DNA of 30,508 nt from an uncultured Acidaminococcus sp. (GCA_900314165.1 OMUE01000008.1:1-30508); one strand, 5' to 3'; shown: positions 1 to 9,200, counted from the stretch's first letter. Translations and numbers: made by a program. Notes: generated by a model from the sequence alone, not told the origin.

Positions 1-50
1 GGACCGGTGGCTCACTCGCCACCGGACTGGCGGCTCCGCCGCACCGGAAT
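1..50. repeat. GC-rich double hairpin at window edge
   Basis: Two adjacent inverted repeats are visible. CCGGTGGC (4-11) pairs with GCCACCGG (18-25), and GGCGG (29-33) pairs with CCGCC (36-40). No T-run follows, so this is not a clear rho-independent terminator. It may be the end of a larger intergenic repeat cut by the window edge. Its GC content contrasts with the AT-rich sequence that follows. Confidence 0.45.
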
Positions 51-102
51 ATTCAATGTTTTGGTTAGTGTATGAAAAGTGTATTCGGGAAGGAAGAAAC
101 TT

Positions 103-1101
103 ATGAAAAAGAAATTTGTTTCAGCTCTTATTGCAATGCTATTATCAGTGTTTGCACTTACTGGATGTGGGAATGATAAAGACAGAGTGTTGTGGACTCT
201 GTATGCGCCTCCTGGAAGCTCAGCTTTATATCCTTTGTGGGTTGCTTTTGGGAATGCTATTCATGCTGCATATCCCAATTATATTGTGACAGTTGCCGAA
301 TCTCAGGGGGCGATTGCTATTACAAAAGGAGTCAAGTCTGGGTTTGCTGATTTCGGGAACTGTGTAGCTTCTACCGACTATGAAAGCTATAATGGCTTGG
401 GCGTGTTTAAAGGTAAACCCAATAAGGATGCAAGAATTCTTTATTACTATGATTCTACTTTGGAAATCTTCTGTGTGCCGAAAGATTCAGACATAAAAGA
501 TTTTAAGGATCTGGATGGCAAACGATATAATCCTGGCGGTACTGGAACTACGGCAGAAGATATTACCAAAAAGATTCTGGGAAAATTAAATGTAAAACCT
601 GATTACTTTACAGCTTCTCAGGCCGATGCCGCTGATGCTTATGCCAACCACGAAATCGTTGGTACTACAAAACTGGGACCAGCCCGGGACTCTTATGTTA
701 TGCAATTAGGTGCTGCAATTCCTGTACGCATTTTATCTATGTCTGATGAACAAATTAAGACTGTTAGAAGTGAATATCCGTATCTGCTGATCGATAAAAT
801 CCCGGCTAACACCTATAATGACCAGGATTATGTAGTGAATACTCTGGCTGTTCCTCAAGGATGCCAAACAACAAAAAGAATGTCTCAGGAAGATGGGTAC
901 AAAATCTGCAAAGCTATCTTTGATACCCAAAAGCCTCTTTGGGTAGCTGCGTATCCTAAAGGAGCTAAGGTTGATATGATCAAATTGACCTTAAGTTCAA
1001 CCGTGCCTCTTCATGCTGGAACAGTTCAATATTTTGAGGAAATCGGCGTAAAAGTACCTGAGAAATTGATTCCTCCAGAATATGTACCTGTTAAGAAGTA
1101 A
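103..1101 (+). CDS. TAXI-family TRAP transporter substrate-binding lipoprotein
   Basis: This is the extracytoplasmic solute-binding component of a TRAP transporter of the TAXI type, which usually binds carboxylates. The protein has 332 residues. It opens with a lysine-rich n-region and hydrophobic core ending in lipobox LTGC, with Cys22 as the lipidation site, so it should be tethered to the membrane. The ATG at 103 is chosen because a GGAAGGAAG ribosome-binding site lies just upstream; a GTG at 79 would place extra residues before the signal peptide. The mature part has TAXI features, such as the GGTGTTAED stretch near residues 146-154 and the two-lobed domain length. It is followed after 17 nt by the fused permease. 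The substrate cannot be read from the sequence; the downstream hydrolase suggests a carboxylated lactone or polycarboxylate. Codon use is AT-richer than in the genes after position 4000. Confidence 0.9.
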   Translation: MKKKFVSALIAMLLSVFALTGCGNDKDRVLWTLYAPPGSSALYPLWVAFGNAIHAAYPNYIVTVAESQGAIAITKGVKSGFADFGNCVASTDYESYNGLGVFKGKPNKDARILYYYDSTLEIFCVPKDSDIKDFKDLDGKRYNPGGTGTTAEDITKKILGKLNVKPDYFTASQADAADAYANHEIVGTTKLGPARDSYVMQLGAAIPVRILSMSDEQIKTVRSEYPYLLIDKIPANTYNDQDYVVNTLAVPQGCQTTKRMSQEDGYKICKAIFDTQKPLWVAAYPKGAKVDMIKLTLSSTVPLHAGTVQYFEEIGVKVPEKLIPPEYVPVKK

Positions 1102-1118
1102 TTGAAAGGAGAGAGGTT

Positions 1119-2999
1119 ATGAGAAAGTTAAGTGGCTTTTGGCATAAGTTTATTGTCCTATTCTCAGTAGGATTAGTTATATTTCAGTTATATACAGCTG
1201 GTTTTGGCGTTTTTCCCAGCATGATTCAGAGAGGCGTCCATCTATTTTTTGTCCTTACCATGCTCTTTATTCTGAAACCAATAAAAAAAGGTGTGGCCAT
1301 GGATCATGTGCCTGTGTACGATATTATCCTTGCTCTCCTAGCTTTGTTTACGACAGGATATATCTTAACTATCTATAAACAAATCTTGTGGGAGCCAACT
1401 CAGTGGATTGGTACTATGGATAAGGCATGTGCTGTTATTTTAACCTTATTGATTATTGAAGCAAGTCGTAGAGCTGTTGGCTGGACATTCCCTATCATGG
1501 CTTTGTTCTTCCTGTTCTATGCTCTGTTTGGGGAAGTCTTCCCTGGCGAATGGGCTCATAGAAATTTCTCTTTTGATGTAGTATTTTGGCACCTGTATCA
1601 TACAACTAACGGAATTTGGGGCATGATGGTTGGCCTTTCGGCTGGCATGTTGGCTGTATTCGGGATTTTCGGTTCTACACTGGCATTAACCGGTGGATCT
1701 CAAACGTTTATTAAAATTGCTCAAAAAATTAGTGGTAAGGCTGTAGGGGGTCCTGGTAAGGTATCTTTGATTGCCTCTGGCCTTTTCGGTATGATTTCTG
1801 GTTCTGCAATGGCTAACGTAGTGGCTACTGGTACATTCACAATTCCTATGATGGAAAAAGATGGGTACGATAAAGAATGGTCTGCTGCTATTTCTGCTGT
1901 TGGTTCTACTGGTGGTCAGATTATGCCGCCTATTATGGGTGCAGCGGCTTTCATTATGGCTCAGCTTATTGGCAAACCTTATACTCAGATTGCTAAAGCA
2001 GCTATTATTCCTGCCCTGCTGTACTATTTCGGTGCATATATTGCAATTCATTTTCTGAGTAAAAAATTAGGCATCAATGGACAGGGAATTAGAGAAGGAA
2101 TCGGCCGCATTGAATTGGCCATTATCTTTGTTCCTCTGGCAATCTTTGTTGCAATGTTAATTGCCAGCTACACTGTAACAAAAGCTGCATTCTACTCTAC
2201 AATTTTGGCTGTTATTACTGCTGGCGTTTGTTTCTTTATTGAATCTAAGGACGTAGGAACTACGGCTAAGAAAACTGGTAAAATGTGCTTCGATATTGCT
2301 ATTGATGGTGCACAAAGCATTTTGAGCATGGCAGGACTGTTGGCCGGGGCTCAGTTGTCCATCGCGATTATCTCCTTATCCGGTTTTGGTGTAAAGCTGT
2401 CTAACTTAGTTATTTCGTTGGGTGCTGGTCACTTGTTCGCCTGCCTTGTTTTAGCGATGTTGGTATGCTTTATCCTGGGTATGGGCCTGCCTCCTACTGC
2501 AGCTTATGTATTGGCCGCTGCTATCTTAGCTCCAGCTCTGATTTTCTTGGGAGAATCTAAACTGGTAGCTCACCTGTTTGTCTTCTACTTCTCTACGTTA
2601 GGTGCTATTACTCCCCCAGTATGCGCAGCCGTGTTCCTTGCATCTGGTATTGCTAACTCCAACTGGTTAAAGACGGGTATGTTGTCCGTATTGTTAGCGG
2701 CGCCTGCATTTCTGGTTCCTTTCACTTTCGCTTATAACCAGGGCTTGATGCTTATGGGGAACCTGCCGAATATCGTAATCTGCACAGCTACTGCAGTAAT
2801 AGGTGTATTCTTTATGGGCGTTTCCATTGCAGGATATATTAAGAATCAATTAAGTTTGCCTATCCGGGTGATCATGTTCCTTGGTGGTGTTATGATGTTT
2901 GCCCCTAATAATATGAGTAGTATTATTGGTTTAGTTGTCTGTGCTGCTTCTTATTTTATCGGTTCCAGAGGAAACAAGAACCAAGTGATTGCTGGCTAA
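1119..2999 (+). CDS. TRAP transporter fused 4TM/12TM permease
   Basis: This is the membrane component of the TAXI-TRAP system, with the small (DctQ-like) and large (DctM-like) subunits fused in one 626-residue chain, as is usual for TAXI systems. Hydrophobic segments run along the whole length. The large-domain part includes the glycine-rich stretch GLFGMISGSAMANVVATG (residues ~226-243) and a MGLPPTAAYV motif typical of DctM-type permeases. Transport is expected to be driven by a Na+ or proton gradient with the lipoprotein encoded 17 nt upstream. A GAAAGGAGAG ribosome-binding site precedes the ATG. The next gene starts 24 nt after the stop, so the three genes form one operon. Family assignment is firm; the substrate is unknown. 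Confidence 0.92.
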   Translation: MRKLSGFWHKFIVLFSVGLVIFQLYTAGFGVFPSMIQRGVHLFFVLTMLFILKPIKKGVAMDHVPVYDIILALLALFTTGYILTIYKQILWEPTQWIGTMDKACAVILTLLIIEASRRAVGWTFPIMALFFLFYALFGEVFPGEWAHRNFSFDVVFWHLYHTTNGIWGMMVGLSAGMLAVFGIFGSTLALTGGSQTFIKIAQKISGKAVGGPGKVSLIASGLFGMISGSAMANVVATGTFTIPMMEKDGYDKEWSAAISAVGSTGGQIMPPIMGAAAFIMAQLIGKPYTQIAKAAIIPALLYYFGAYIAIHFLSKKLGINGQGIREGIGRIELAIIFVPLAIFVAMLIASYTVTKAAFYSTILAVITAGVCFFIESKDVGTTAKKTGKMCFDIAIDGAQSILSMAGLLAGAQLSIAIISLSGFGVKLSNLVISLGAGHLFACLVLAMLVCFILGMGLPPTAAYVLAAAILAPALIFLGESKLVAHLFVFYFSTLGAITPPVCAAVFLASGIANSNWLKTGMLSVLLAAPAFLVPFTFAYNQGLMLMGNLPNIVICTATAVIGVFFMGVSIAGYIKNQLSLPIRVIMFLGGVMMFAPNNMSSIIGLVVCAASYFIGSRGNKNQVIAG

Positions 3000-3023
3000 T
3001 CTATTTTAAGGAGAAGAAATTTG

Positions 3024-3902
3024 ATGACTGGAATAGAAAACGGGATTCAAGTCCCTTATTGTACCGGTAGAAATTATCCTAAATATACGATTCCAGATTA
3101 TGCTTGTGATTCCCATCATCACATCTATGATCCTGTTCGCTTTCCTTATCAGCCTACGGATGTCCGTAATCAGCCGCCTGCTACAGTAGAATGTTATTGG
3201 ATGCTGCAAAAGAAACTGGGCACAACCCGCAATGTCATTGTACAGCCTTCAGCATATGGTACGGACAATCAGTGTACGTTGGATGCTTTGAAAACTATGG
3301 GTAAAGAAAATACTCGTGCCATAGTTGTTGTAGATCCTACAATTTCTGATGCTGAATTGCAAGAGCTGGATAAACAGGGCGTACGAGGGCTCCGCATCAA
3401 TATTAGCTGTGGAGCAGCGGATGACTTTGCCATGGTGGAAGCACTTGCTAAACGGATTGCTCCTATGAATTGGTGTATCTGCTTTTGGATGGGCGCAGAC
3501 ATTACGGCTCAAAAAGAAGAGTTCTTAGCAAACCTGCCTTGCCAAATCGTTTTTGACCACAGAGGTCATATTCCTGCTTTTGATGGGATCAACCATCCAG
3601 CATTCGGTGTCATTTGTAGGCTGATGCAGAAAAATAAGGCGTGGGTAAAGTTATCCGGGTTATATATGGATTCAAAAACTACTAATTATCAAGATACTGT
3701 TTTAGTAGGTAAAGAATATGTGAAAGTAAATCCGGATCGTTGCTTGTGGGGAACAGATTGGCCACATCCTAGATGTTACACGAACTTGCAGCCCATGCCT
3801 AATGATTCTGATATGTTGGATTTGCTGATGGAACAAGCTGGATCCAAAGTTAATTTCAACAAAATTCTTGTGGATAATCCTGCCCAATTATTTGGATTCT
3901 GA
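3024..3902 (+). CDS. Amidohydrolase-2 family hydrolase, LigI-like (PDC lactonase type)
   Basis: This is a 292-residue TIM-barrel amidohydrolase of the family that includes 2-pyrone-4,6-dicarboxylate hydrolase (LigI) and 4-sulfomuconolactone hydrolase, which open lactones of polycarboxylates. Visible active-site candidates are Asp29, His31 and His33 in CDSHHHIYD, His179 in FDHRGH, and Asp245 in GTDWPHP near the end. The spacing of these residues is close to that in LigI as I recall it (His31, His33, His180, Asp248). The ATG at 3024 has AAGGAG 10 nt upstream; a TTG at 3021 is less likely. It is the third gene of the TRAP operon, so its substrate is probably the solute imported by the transporter. 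The exact reaction is inferred; another carboxylated lactone or a decarboxylation is possible. Confidence 0.8.
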   Translation: MTGIENGIQVPYCTGRNYPKYTIPDYACDSHHHIYDPVRFPYQPTDVRNQPPATVECYWMLQKKLGTTRNVIVQPSAYGTDNQCTLDALKTMGKENTRAIVVVDPTISDAELQELDKQGVRGLRINISCGAADDFAMVEALAKRIAPMNWCICFWMGADITAQKEEFLANLPCQIVFDHRGHIPAFDGINHPAFGVICRLMQKNKAWVKLSGLYMDSKTTNYQDTVLVGKEYVKVNPDRCLWGTDWPHPRCYTNLQPMPNDSDMLDLLMEQAGSKVNFNKILVDNPAQLFGF

Positions 3903-4086
3903 TGTAGACTTTTTAAACCATAGATTTATTCTTATAGTTTCCACATGATATTAAGTATTGGTATTATTAGGACTAAAGAACTACAATAAATACGTAAATT
4001 TTCAAATAGATTCAAAACAAGTGTGGAATGTATTCGATGTTCTATTGTTGGTGTAGAACAGATATTTTGTGAAAAGGAGAAACATC

Positions 4087-6372
4087 ATGATCGAATTATT
4101 CAAAAGCGGTGCGTATCTGCTGAACGGCACGGAACTGGTTCCGGAAGAAGAACAAGCCAAAGTCGAAGCCAAACTGGGCAAGAAAGTTTCCAAGGAAGAA
4201 GCTAAGAAGGGCACCATCGCCTACGGCATCCTGAAGGCTCACAACAAGAGCAACTCCATGGACGCCCTGAAAATCAAATTTGACGCCCTGACCAGCCACG
4301 ACATTACCTATGTCGGCATCATCCAAACGGCCCGGGCTTCCGGTATGGACGTATTCCCCATGCCCTATGTCCTGACCTGCTGCCACAACTCCCTGTGCGC
4401 TGTAGGCGGCACCATCAACGAAGATGACCACATGTTTGGCCTGACTGCTGCCCAGAAATACGGCGGGATCTTCGTACCCCCTCATATGGCCGTTATCCAC
4501 CAATACATGCGTGAAATGTTCGCCGGCTGCGGTAAGATGATCCTGGGCTCCGACAGCCATACCCGTTACGGCGCTCTGGGCACCATGGCCGTAGGCGAAG
4601 GCGGCGGCGAACTGGATAAGCAGATCCTGGGCGACACCTGGGACAACCCCTATCCCGGCGTCGTAGCCATCTACCTGACCGGCAAACCCAATCCCTGGGT
4701 CGGCCCTCACGACATCGCCCTGGCCATCTGCGGCGCTGTGTATAAGAGCGGCTACGTGAAGAACAAAGTCATGGAATTCGTGGGCCCCGGCGTCTCCAGC
4801 ATGATCACGGACTACCGGAACGCCGTAGACGTTATGACCACGGAAACCACCTGCCTGAGCTCTATCTGGAGAACGGACGAAGAAACCCGGAAATTCCTGA
4901 AGGAACATCACAGAGAAAACGAATACAAGGAACTGAACCCTGCAGACGTAGCCTACTACGACGGCGTGGTGAAGGTAGACCTGTCTACGATTAAACCCAT
5001 GATTGCTCTGCCGTTCCATCCGTCCAACGCCTATGCCATCGACGACTTCAAAGCCAACATGATGGACATCCTGCGGGAAACGGAAAAGGCTGCGGAAAAA
5101 GTCAGCCAGGGCCGCGCTCCTTACAGCCTGACGGACAAAGTCCACGACGGCAAGCTGCAGATCCAGCAGGGCATCATCGCCGGCTGCGCAGGCGGCAACT
5201 ACGTGAACGTAGTGGAAGCTGCTAACCTGCTGAGAGGCAAATCCATCGGTGCCGGGGAATTCACCCTGAGCGTATATCCTTCCTCCATGCCCGTGTTCAT
5301 GGACCTGTCCAGAAAAGGCATGCTGACGGACCTGATGGCTGCCGGTGCCGTAATCAAGACTGCGTTCTGCGGACCTTGCTTCGGTGCAGGGGATACCCCG
5401 AACCACGACGGTCTGTCCATCCGTCACACCACGAGAAACTTCCCGAACCGCGAAGGTTCCAAGCCCGGCAAAGGCCAGATGTCCGCTGTAGCCCTGATGG
5501 ATGCCCGGAGCATCGCAGCTACCGCAGCCAACGGCGGTATCCTGACCAGTGCAGAAGAATTTGCGGACAGCTTCGGCAATGTGCCTGAATACCACTTCGA
5601 CGACAGCGCCTACAAAGCCAGAGTGTACAACGGCTTCGGCAAGGCTGATAAAGAAAAAGACCTGTTCTATGGCCCGAACATCAAAGACTGGCCGGAACAG
5701 CCTAAACTGGGCGAAAACGTGCTGCTGAGAGTCTGCTCCAAGATTCTGGACCCTGTAACCACCACGGACGAACTGATTCCTTCCGGGGAAACCTCTTCCT
5801 TCCGGTCCAACCCTCTGGGCCTGGCCGAATTCACCCTGAGCCGGAGAGATCCGGAATACGTAGGCCGCAGCAAGGCTGTAAAGGCCATGGAACAAGACCG
5901 GGAAGCCGGCAAAGAGCTGCCTGAACTGAAAGAAGTCTTCGAGACTATCAACAGCGCCAGCGATGTGAAGGCTGACCTGAGCAATACCGAAATCGGCTCC
6001 GTAGTGTACGCCAACAAACCCGGCGACGGCTCTGCCCGTGAACAGGCAGCCAGCTGCCAGAGAGTGCTGGGCGGCCTGGCCAACATCACCCAGGACTACG
6101 CAACGAAGCGGTATCGCAGCAACTGCATCAACTGGGGCATGCTGCCGCTGCACCTGAAGGGTGAACCCACGGAATTCGAAGTAGGGGACTACATCTACAT
6201 CCCCGGCATCCGTGCTCAGATGGACGGCGACCTGGCCGACATCCCTGCCTATGTAGTAAAAGCCGGCAAGCTGGTACCCATCAGCCTGTACAGCAAACCT
6301 CTGACGGCTGAAGAAAAAGAAATCATCAAAGCCGGCTGCCTGATCAACTTCAATCGGAATAAGAAAAAATAA
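4087..6372 (+). CDS. Aconitase-family hydratase, YbhJ-like
   Basis: This 761-residue protein belongs to the aconitase superfamily and resembles the uncharacterised E. coli hydratase YbhJ more than AcnA or AcnB, judged by length and by the motifs visible here. All three cysteine positions for a [4Fe-4S] cluster are present: Cys367 in [10 protein letters not shown] (the GSCTN position of aconitase) and Cys428 and Cys431 in [20 protein letters not shown] (residues ~156-166) is the aconitase-type substrate-binding stretch. A C-terminal swivel domain follows, with [11 protein letters not shown] near residues 678-688. The expected chemistry is reversible hydration/dehydration of a tricarboxylic acid in the cytosol. 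The ATG at 4087 has AAGGAG 7 nt upstream. Codon use is strongly biased to C- and G-ending codons (CTG, GGC, AAC), suggesting high expression. A strong terminator follows, and the next gene is a PrpF-type isomerase. The substrate is unproven. Confidence 0.85.
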   Translation: MIELFKSGAYLLNGTELVPEEEQAKVEAKLGKKVSKEEAKKGTIAYGILKAHNKSNSMDALKIKFDALTSHDITYVGIIQTARASGMDVFPMPYVLTCCHNSLCAVGGTINEDDHMFGLTAAQKYGGIFVPPHMAVIHQYMREMFAGCGKMILGSDSHTRYGALGTMAVGEGGGELDKQILGDTWDNPYPGVVAIYLTGKPNPWVGPHDIALAICGAVYKSGYVKNKVMEFVGPGVSSMITDYRNAVDVMTTETTCLSSIWRTDEETRKFLKEHHRENEYKELNPADVAYYDGVVKVDLSTIKPMIALPFHPSNAYAIDDFKANMMDILRETEKAAEKVSQGRAPYSLTDKVHDGKLQIQQGIIAGCAGGNYVNVVEAANLLRGKSIGAGEFTLSVYPSSMPVFMDLSRKGMLTDLMAAGAVIKTAFCGPCFGAGDTPNHDGLSIRHTTRNFPNREGSKPGKGQMSAVALMDARSIAATAANGGILTSAEEFADSFGNVPEYHFDDSAYKARVYNGFGKADKEKDLFYGPNIKDWPEQPKLGENVLLRVCSKILDPVTTTDELIPSGETSSFRSNPLGLAEFTLSRRDPEYVGRSKAVKAMEQDREAGKELPELKEVFETINSASDVKADLSNTEIGSVVYANKPGDGSAREQAASCQRVLGGLANITQDYATKRYRSNCINWGMLPLHLKGEPTEFEVGDYIYIPGIRAQMDGDLADIPAYVVKAGKLVPISLYSKPLTAEEKEIIKAGCLINFNRNKKK

Positions 6373-6409
6373 TTAACGATTTTCCCTCTTATATCCTTAT
6401 AAACCAACA

Positions 6410-6450
6410 GCAAAACACCCCTGGAGCGTAATGCTTCAGGGGTGTTTTGC
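6410..6450 (+). terminator. Long-stem terminator after the hydratase gene
   Basis: An 18-bp stem (6410-6427 with 6433-6450) has one G:T pair and a 5-nt loop. It carries GCAAAACACCCC on one side and GGGGTGTTTTGC on the other, with the T-run inside the distal arm. It begins about 37 nt after the hydratase stop codon and should end that transcript. The symmetry means it could also act on the minus strand. Confidence 0.85.
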
Positions 6451-6460
6451 ATGTCAACAC

Positions 6461-6645
6461 TAGTGTAGGAATTTGCAAATAACTTTCTATTTTCATTACC
6501 CGTAGGGGCGCCCCAGAGCGTAGCGGCGGTGCGCCCGCAAATCATGACGAACAGCCTGGATGCGGGTTTGCCGCCGAGGCCTACGGCCTCTCTGGGAAAC
6601 CCCTACGGAGTTATACATGAAAGTTAATTACGGTTTTCTATACTA
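6461..6645. mobile_element. MITE-like palindromic element, copy A (185 bp)
   Basis: A non-coding element of 185 bp starts TAGTGTAGG and ends CTATACTA, so its ends are imperfect inverted repeats beginning and ending in TA. Inside are nested inverted repeats: CCGTAGGGG..CCCAGAG pairs with CTCTGGG..CCCCTACGG, and GGCGG..CCCGCA pairs with TGCGGG..CCGCC. The whole element could fold into one branched stem. Full copies lie at 7973-8159 and 10433-10618. There is no transposase gene inside. It sits between the hydratase terminator and the prpF leader. Together with flanking sequence it fills the 412-bp gap between those genes. Confidence 0.8.
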
Positions 6646-6689
6646 GCAACTAATATTATAGAACTCTTCTAATATTAACTATGGGAGAA

Positions 6690-6699
6690 CCAATATTGG
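6690..6699. promoter_or_regulatory. CCAATATTGG palindrome upstream of prpF
   Basis: A perfect 10-bp palindrome lies about 85 nt before the prpF start. Two copies of TAATATTA lie just before it, at 6651-6658 and 6670-6677. It could be a regulator site. It shares TCCAATATT-like sequence with the operator candidate at 21358-21380. The region is AT-rich, so chance is a real alternative. Confidence 0.3.
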
Positions 6700-6782
6700 A
6701 ACAATCACGGCATCTTAGATACAATAAAAATATCAGAAAAGTCCATTGGTTTCTTAATAGGATAAAGAAAAGGAGCACTATC

Positions 6783-7925
6783 ATGAGAAAATTCAAAGTT
6801 GTATATATGCGCGGCGGCACCAGCAAAGGCTGTCTGTTCCATAAAGAAGATCTGCCTGCAGACCGGGCAGAATGGGATAATATCTTCCTACAGGTCATGG
6901 GCAACCCGGATCCGAAGCAGATGGACGGCATGGGCGGCTGCGTGTCCTCCAATAACAAGATTGTCATTATTTGGAAGAGTGACGAACCTAACGTGGATAT
7001 CGAGTACCTGGTGGGCCAGGTCATCGTAGGCAAGAACCAGGTGGACTACAAGTCTAACTGCGGCAACATGACGGCTGCTGTGCCGGCCTACGCCGTGGAA
7101 GAAGGCATGGTACCCATTGTAGAACCGATCACCACAGTCCGTATGCTGAACAAGAATACGGACAAATACATCAATGTGACGGTGCCCATCGACCCGGAAA
7201 CCCATACGTTTGCTCAGGACGGGGACTGCCACATTGCCGGCATCGACGGTACGGCTGCAGAATTGAAGGTCAACTTCCTGAATCCTGCCGGGGCCAAGAC
7301 CGGCAAGCTGTTCCCTACGGGGCACCATACGGATGTGCTGGATATTGATGGCAAGGCCATTGAAGCCACGATCCTGGATGTATCTAACCCTATGGTCATG
7401 GTCAAGGCAGAAGATGTGGGCCTTGACGGTACGGAACTGCCCGCAGCCTTGGATAGCAATAAGGAAGCCGCTGCCCTGCTGGAAAAAATCCGGGGTACCG
7501 GAGCCGTGATGATGGGCTTTGCCAAAGATTTAGCCGATGCTACGGCCAATTCTCCTGCCGTACCGAAAGTAGGCGTCTTCACGCCGCCTCAAACGTATAA
7601 GGATGTATCCGGAACTGTGGTGAAGGCAGAAGATATGGACCTGTGCGTTCGTGTCATCTCCGTATTTAAATGCCATAAGGCCTGCCCGTTAACTTCTGCC
7701 AGCGCCATCGCTACGGCTGCCATGCTGGAGGATACGATTATGGGTAAGACCATCGGTGCCAAAGGCAAGGATACCGGCGCCGTGCGTCTGGGCCATCCCA
7801 GTGGCATTATGACTGTATATCCTGACCTTCAGGTCAAAGCGGATGGCACCCTGGATCTGAAAGGCGTTGCTGTCCAAAGAACTGCCAGACGGATTATGGA
7901 AGGCGTCGTGTATATTCGTAACTAA
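6783..7925 (+). CDS. prpF: PrpF-family aconitate/oxalomesaconate isomerase, YbhH-like
   Basis: This 380-residue protein belongs to the PrpF family of diaminopimelate-epimerase-fold isomerases. Known members move a double bond or isomerise cis/trans unsaturated tricarboxylates: PrpF acts on 2-methyl-aconitate and trans-aconitate, and LigU/GalD on 4-oxalomesaconate. The family signature RGGTSKG is at residues 10-16. SNCGNMTAAV follows, with Cys93 a candidate acid/base residue. HPSGIMTV lies near the C-terminus. ATG 6783 has AAAAGGAG 8 nt upstream; the upstream in-frame ATG at 6681 lacks this and is rejected. It pairs functionally with the aconitase-like hydratase upstream, although a terminator and MITE copy A now separate them. 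The family is firm. Whether the substrate is trans-aconitate, 4-oxalomesaconate or something else is inferred. Confidence 0.85.
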   Translation: MRKFKVVYMRGGTSKGCLFHKEDLPADRAEWDNIFLQVMGNPDPKQMDGMGGCVSSNNKIVIIWKSDEPNVDIEYLVGQVIVGKNQVDYKSNCGNMTAAVPAYAVEEGMVPIVEPITTVRMLNKNTDKYINVTVPIDPETHTFAQDGDCHIAGIDGTAAELKVNFLNPAGAKTGKLFPTGHHTDVLDIDGKAIEATILDVSNPMVMVKAEDVGLDGTELPAALDSNKEAAALLEKIRGTGAVMMGFAKDLADATANSPAVPKVGVFTPPQTYKDVSGTVVKAEDMDLCVRVISVFKCHKACPLTSASAIATAAMLEDTIMGKTIGAKGKDTGAVRLGHPSGIMTVYPDLQVKADGTLDLKGVAVQRTARRIMEGVVYIRN

Positions 7926-7930
7926 AAAAG

Positions 7931-7970
7931 AAAGCTATGGAATTTCTAATGTTTCCATAGCTTTTTTATT
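7931..7970 (+). terminator. Terminator after prpF
   Basis: AAAGCTATGGAA (7931-7942) pairs perfectly with TTCCATAGCTTT (7953-7964) across a 10-nt loop. A T-rich tail runs to about 7973, where MITE copy B begins. Confidence 0.85.
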
Positions 7971-7972
7971 TT

Positions 7973-8159
7973 TAGTATAGGAATTTGCAAATAACTTTCT
8001 GTTTGTATTAACCCGTAGGGGCTTGCCAAAGCGTAGCGTCGGTAAGCCCGAAAAATACGTCGAGCAGCCTGGATAGCGGGTTTACCGCCAGGACCTATGG
8101 TCCTTCTGGCAAACCCCTACGAGGTTGAATGTGAAAATTAATTATAATTTTCTATACTA
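7973..8159. mobile_element. MITE-like palindromic element, copy B (187 bp)
   Basis: This copy lies between the prpF terminator and the 3' end of the opposing LysR gene. The first 27 nt (TAGTATAGGAATTTG...) and the reverse complement of the last 27 nt agree at 21 positions, which defines the terminal inverted repeats. Internally it keeps the CCGTAGGGG..CCCCTACG and TACCGCC arms of copies A and C, with compensating changes in several arms. No coding capacity is seen. Confidence 0.8.
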
Positions 8160-8183
8160 GAGTTTGGCCTAGTGGCTATCTCC

Positions 8184-9101
8184 TCACCCCAACACGCTGA
8201 ACTTTTCTTTCAGCAAATCTATGAAATATCGTTCTGCCTTATTGAGGTACGTGCCTCTTTTATAGATGGCGTTGATGTCCCACTGGATGGGATGTGTAGC
8301 GTACATATAGCAATAAGGCGCATAATCTTTACCCAGGATCTTCCTGGCACGGCCGGGCACAATGGTATAGCCCAGGCCGCAGGCGGCCAACTGGACAGCC
8401 GTCATGCTGCTTTCCACTTCCATGAGCAGATGGGGCACGATACCATATTCCTGGAACAGTTTATTCACTTTGCCGTGGATGGAGTGGCGCTTCTTGATGC
8501 CGATAAAGGGCAGGTGGGCAATCTTCTGCAGATCTACCATGCGTTTTTCTTTATCGATGAACATATCGTCCGTAAACGCATCAGGAGCGGCGATGAGCTG
8601 GACTGTTTCGTGGTAGATCAGCTCTGCTTCCATCTGGGGTGGGACCTCTTCCTTATCCCTGGGACAGATCAGGAAAGTCACTTTGTTGTTGGCTAAAAGC
8701 TCCATAAGCTCTACTGTCCCGGCCTCCCGGATCATGAATTCCGATTTGGGAAACTTCTGCCGAAACTGGTTGATGATGGGCGGCAGCATGTAGCCGGCCC
8801 GTTCTGCCGGAATGCCCAGGTTGATTTGGGCACCCTGACCGTCTTTTAAATCTACAAGCTGGTTTTTCAAGTCCGTCCGCTGTTGCAAAATACTGCGGGC
8901 GGCTTTTACGTACAGGCGGCCGGCGTCCGTCAGCTGCAGAGGCTGCTGGGAGCGGTCGAACAGTTTTACGCCTACTTCTTTCTCAATCTGGCTTACCGCA
9001 TAGCTCAGGGACGGCTGGGCGATGAACAGCTGCTTTGATGCTTGGGTAAAAGAATGGCAGTCAGCAATGGTTACAATGTATTGCAGCTCCCGGAAATCCA
9101 T
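8184..9101 (-). CDS. LysR-family transcriptional regulator
   Basis: This 305-residue LysR-type regulator has an N-terminal winged helix-turn-helix (residues ~1-60, with FTQASKQLFIAQPSLSYAVS as the recognition region) and a periplasmic-binding-protein-like effector domain. The start has CCTCCTC on the plus strand at 9106-9112, which reads as a GAGGAGG ribosome-binding site. It is convergent with the prpF side and has no divergent partner of its own. By position it could control the hydratase/prpF genes, in the way E. coli ybhD lies next to ybhH-ybhI-ybhJ. Its target is otherwise unknown. A possible minus-strand promoter is listed separately. Confidence 0.88.
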   Translation of the reverse strand: MDFRELQYIVTIADCHSFTQASKQLFIAQPSLSYAVSQIEKEVGVKLFDRSQQPLQLTDAGRLYVKAARSILQQRTDLKNQLVDLKDGQGAQINLGIPAERAGYMLPPIINQFRQKFPKSEFMIREAGTVELMELLANNKVTFLICPRDKEEVPPQMEAELIYHETVQLIAAPDAFTDDMFIDKEKRMVDLQKIAHLPFIGIKKRHSIHGKVNKLFQEYGIVPHLLMEVESSMTAVQLAACGLGYTIVPGRARKILGKDYAPYCYMYATHPIQWDINAIYKRGTYLNKAERYFIDLLKEKFSVLG

Positions 9102-9126
9102 AAGTCCTCCTCATAGTTTTTTATTT

Positions 9127-9156
9127 ATTGTAGCATGGATGGGAGATTTTTATAAA
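9127..9156 (-). promoter_or_regulatory. Possible promoter of LysR gene
   Basis: On the minus strand TTTATA (9151-9156) and TACAAT (9127-9132) are separated by 18 nt, upstream of the LysR start at 9101. The -10 is good and the -35 matches TTGACA at four of six positions. Confidence 0.4.
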
Positions 9157-9200
9157 GAGCGGACTTATAGATTAATGGGTAAAGCATGGCAACGAAATAA

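Noticed and set aside
4096..6153. A 685-codon open frame on the minus strand opposite the hydratase gene
   Set aside because: It mirrors the strong codon bias of the hydratase, has no ribosome-binding site or recognisable domain, and the plus strand encodes a clear aconitase-family protein.
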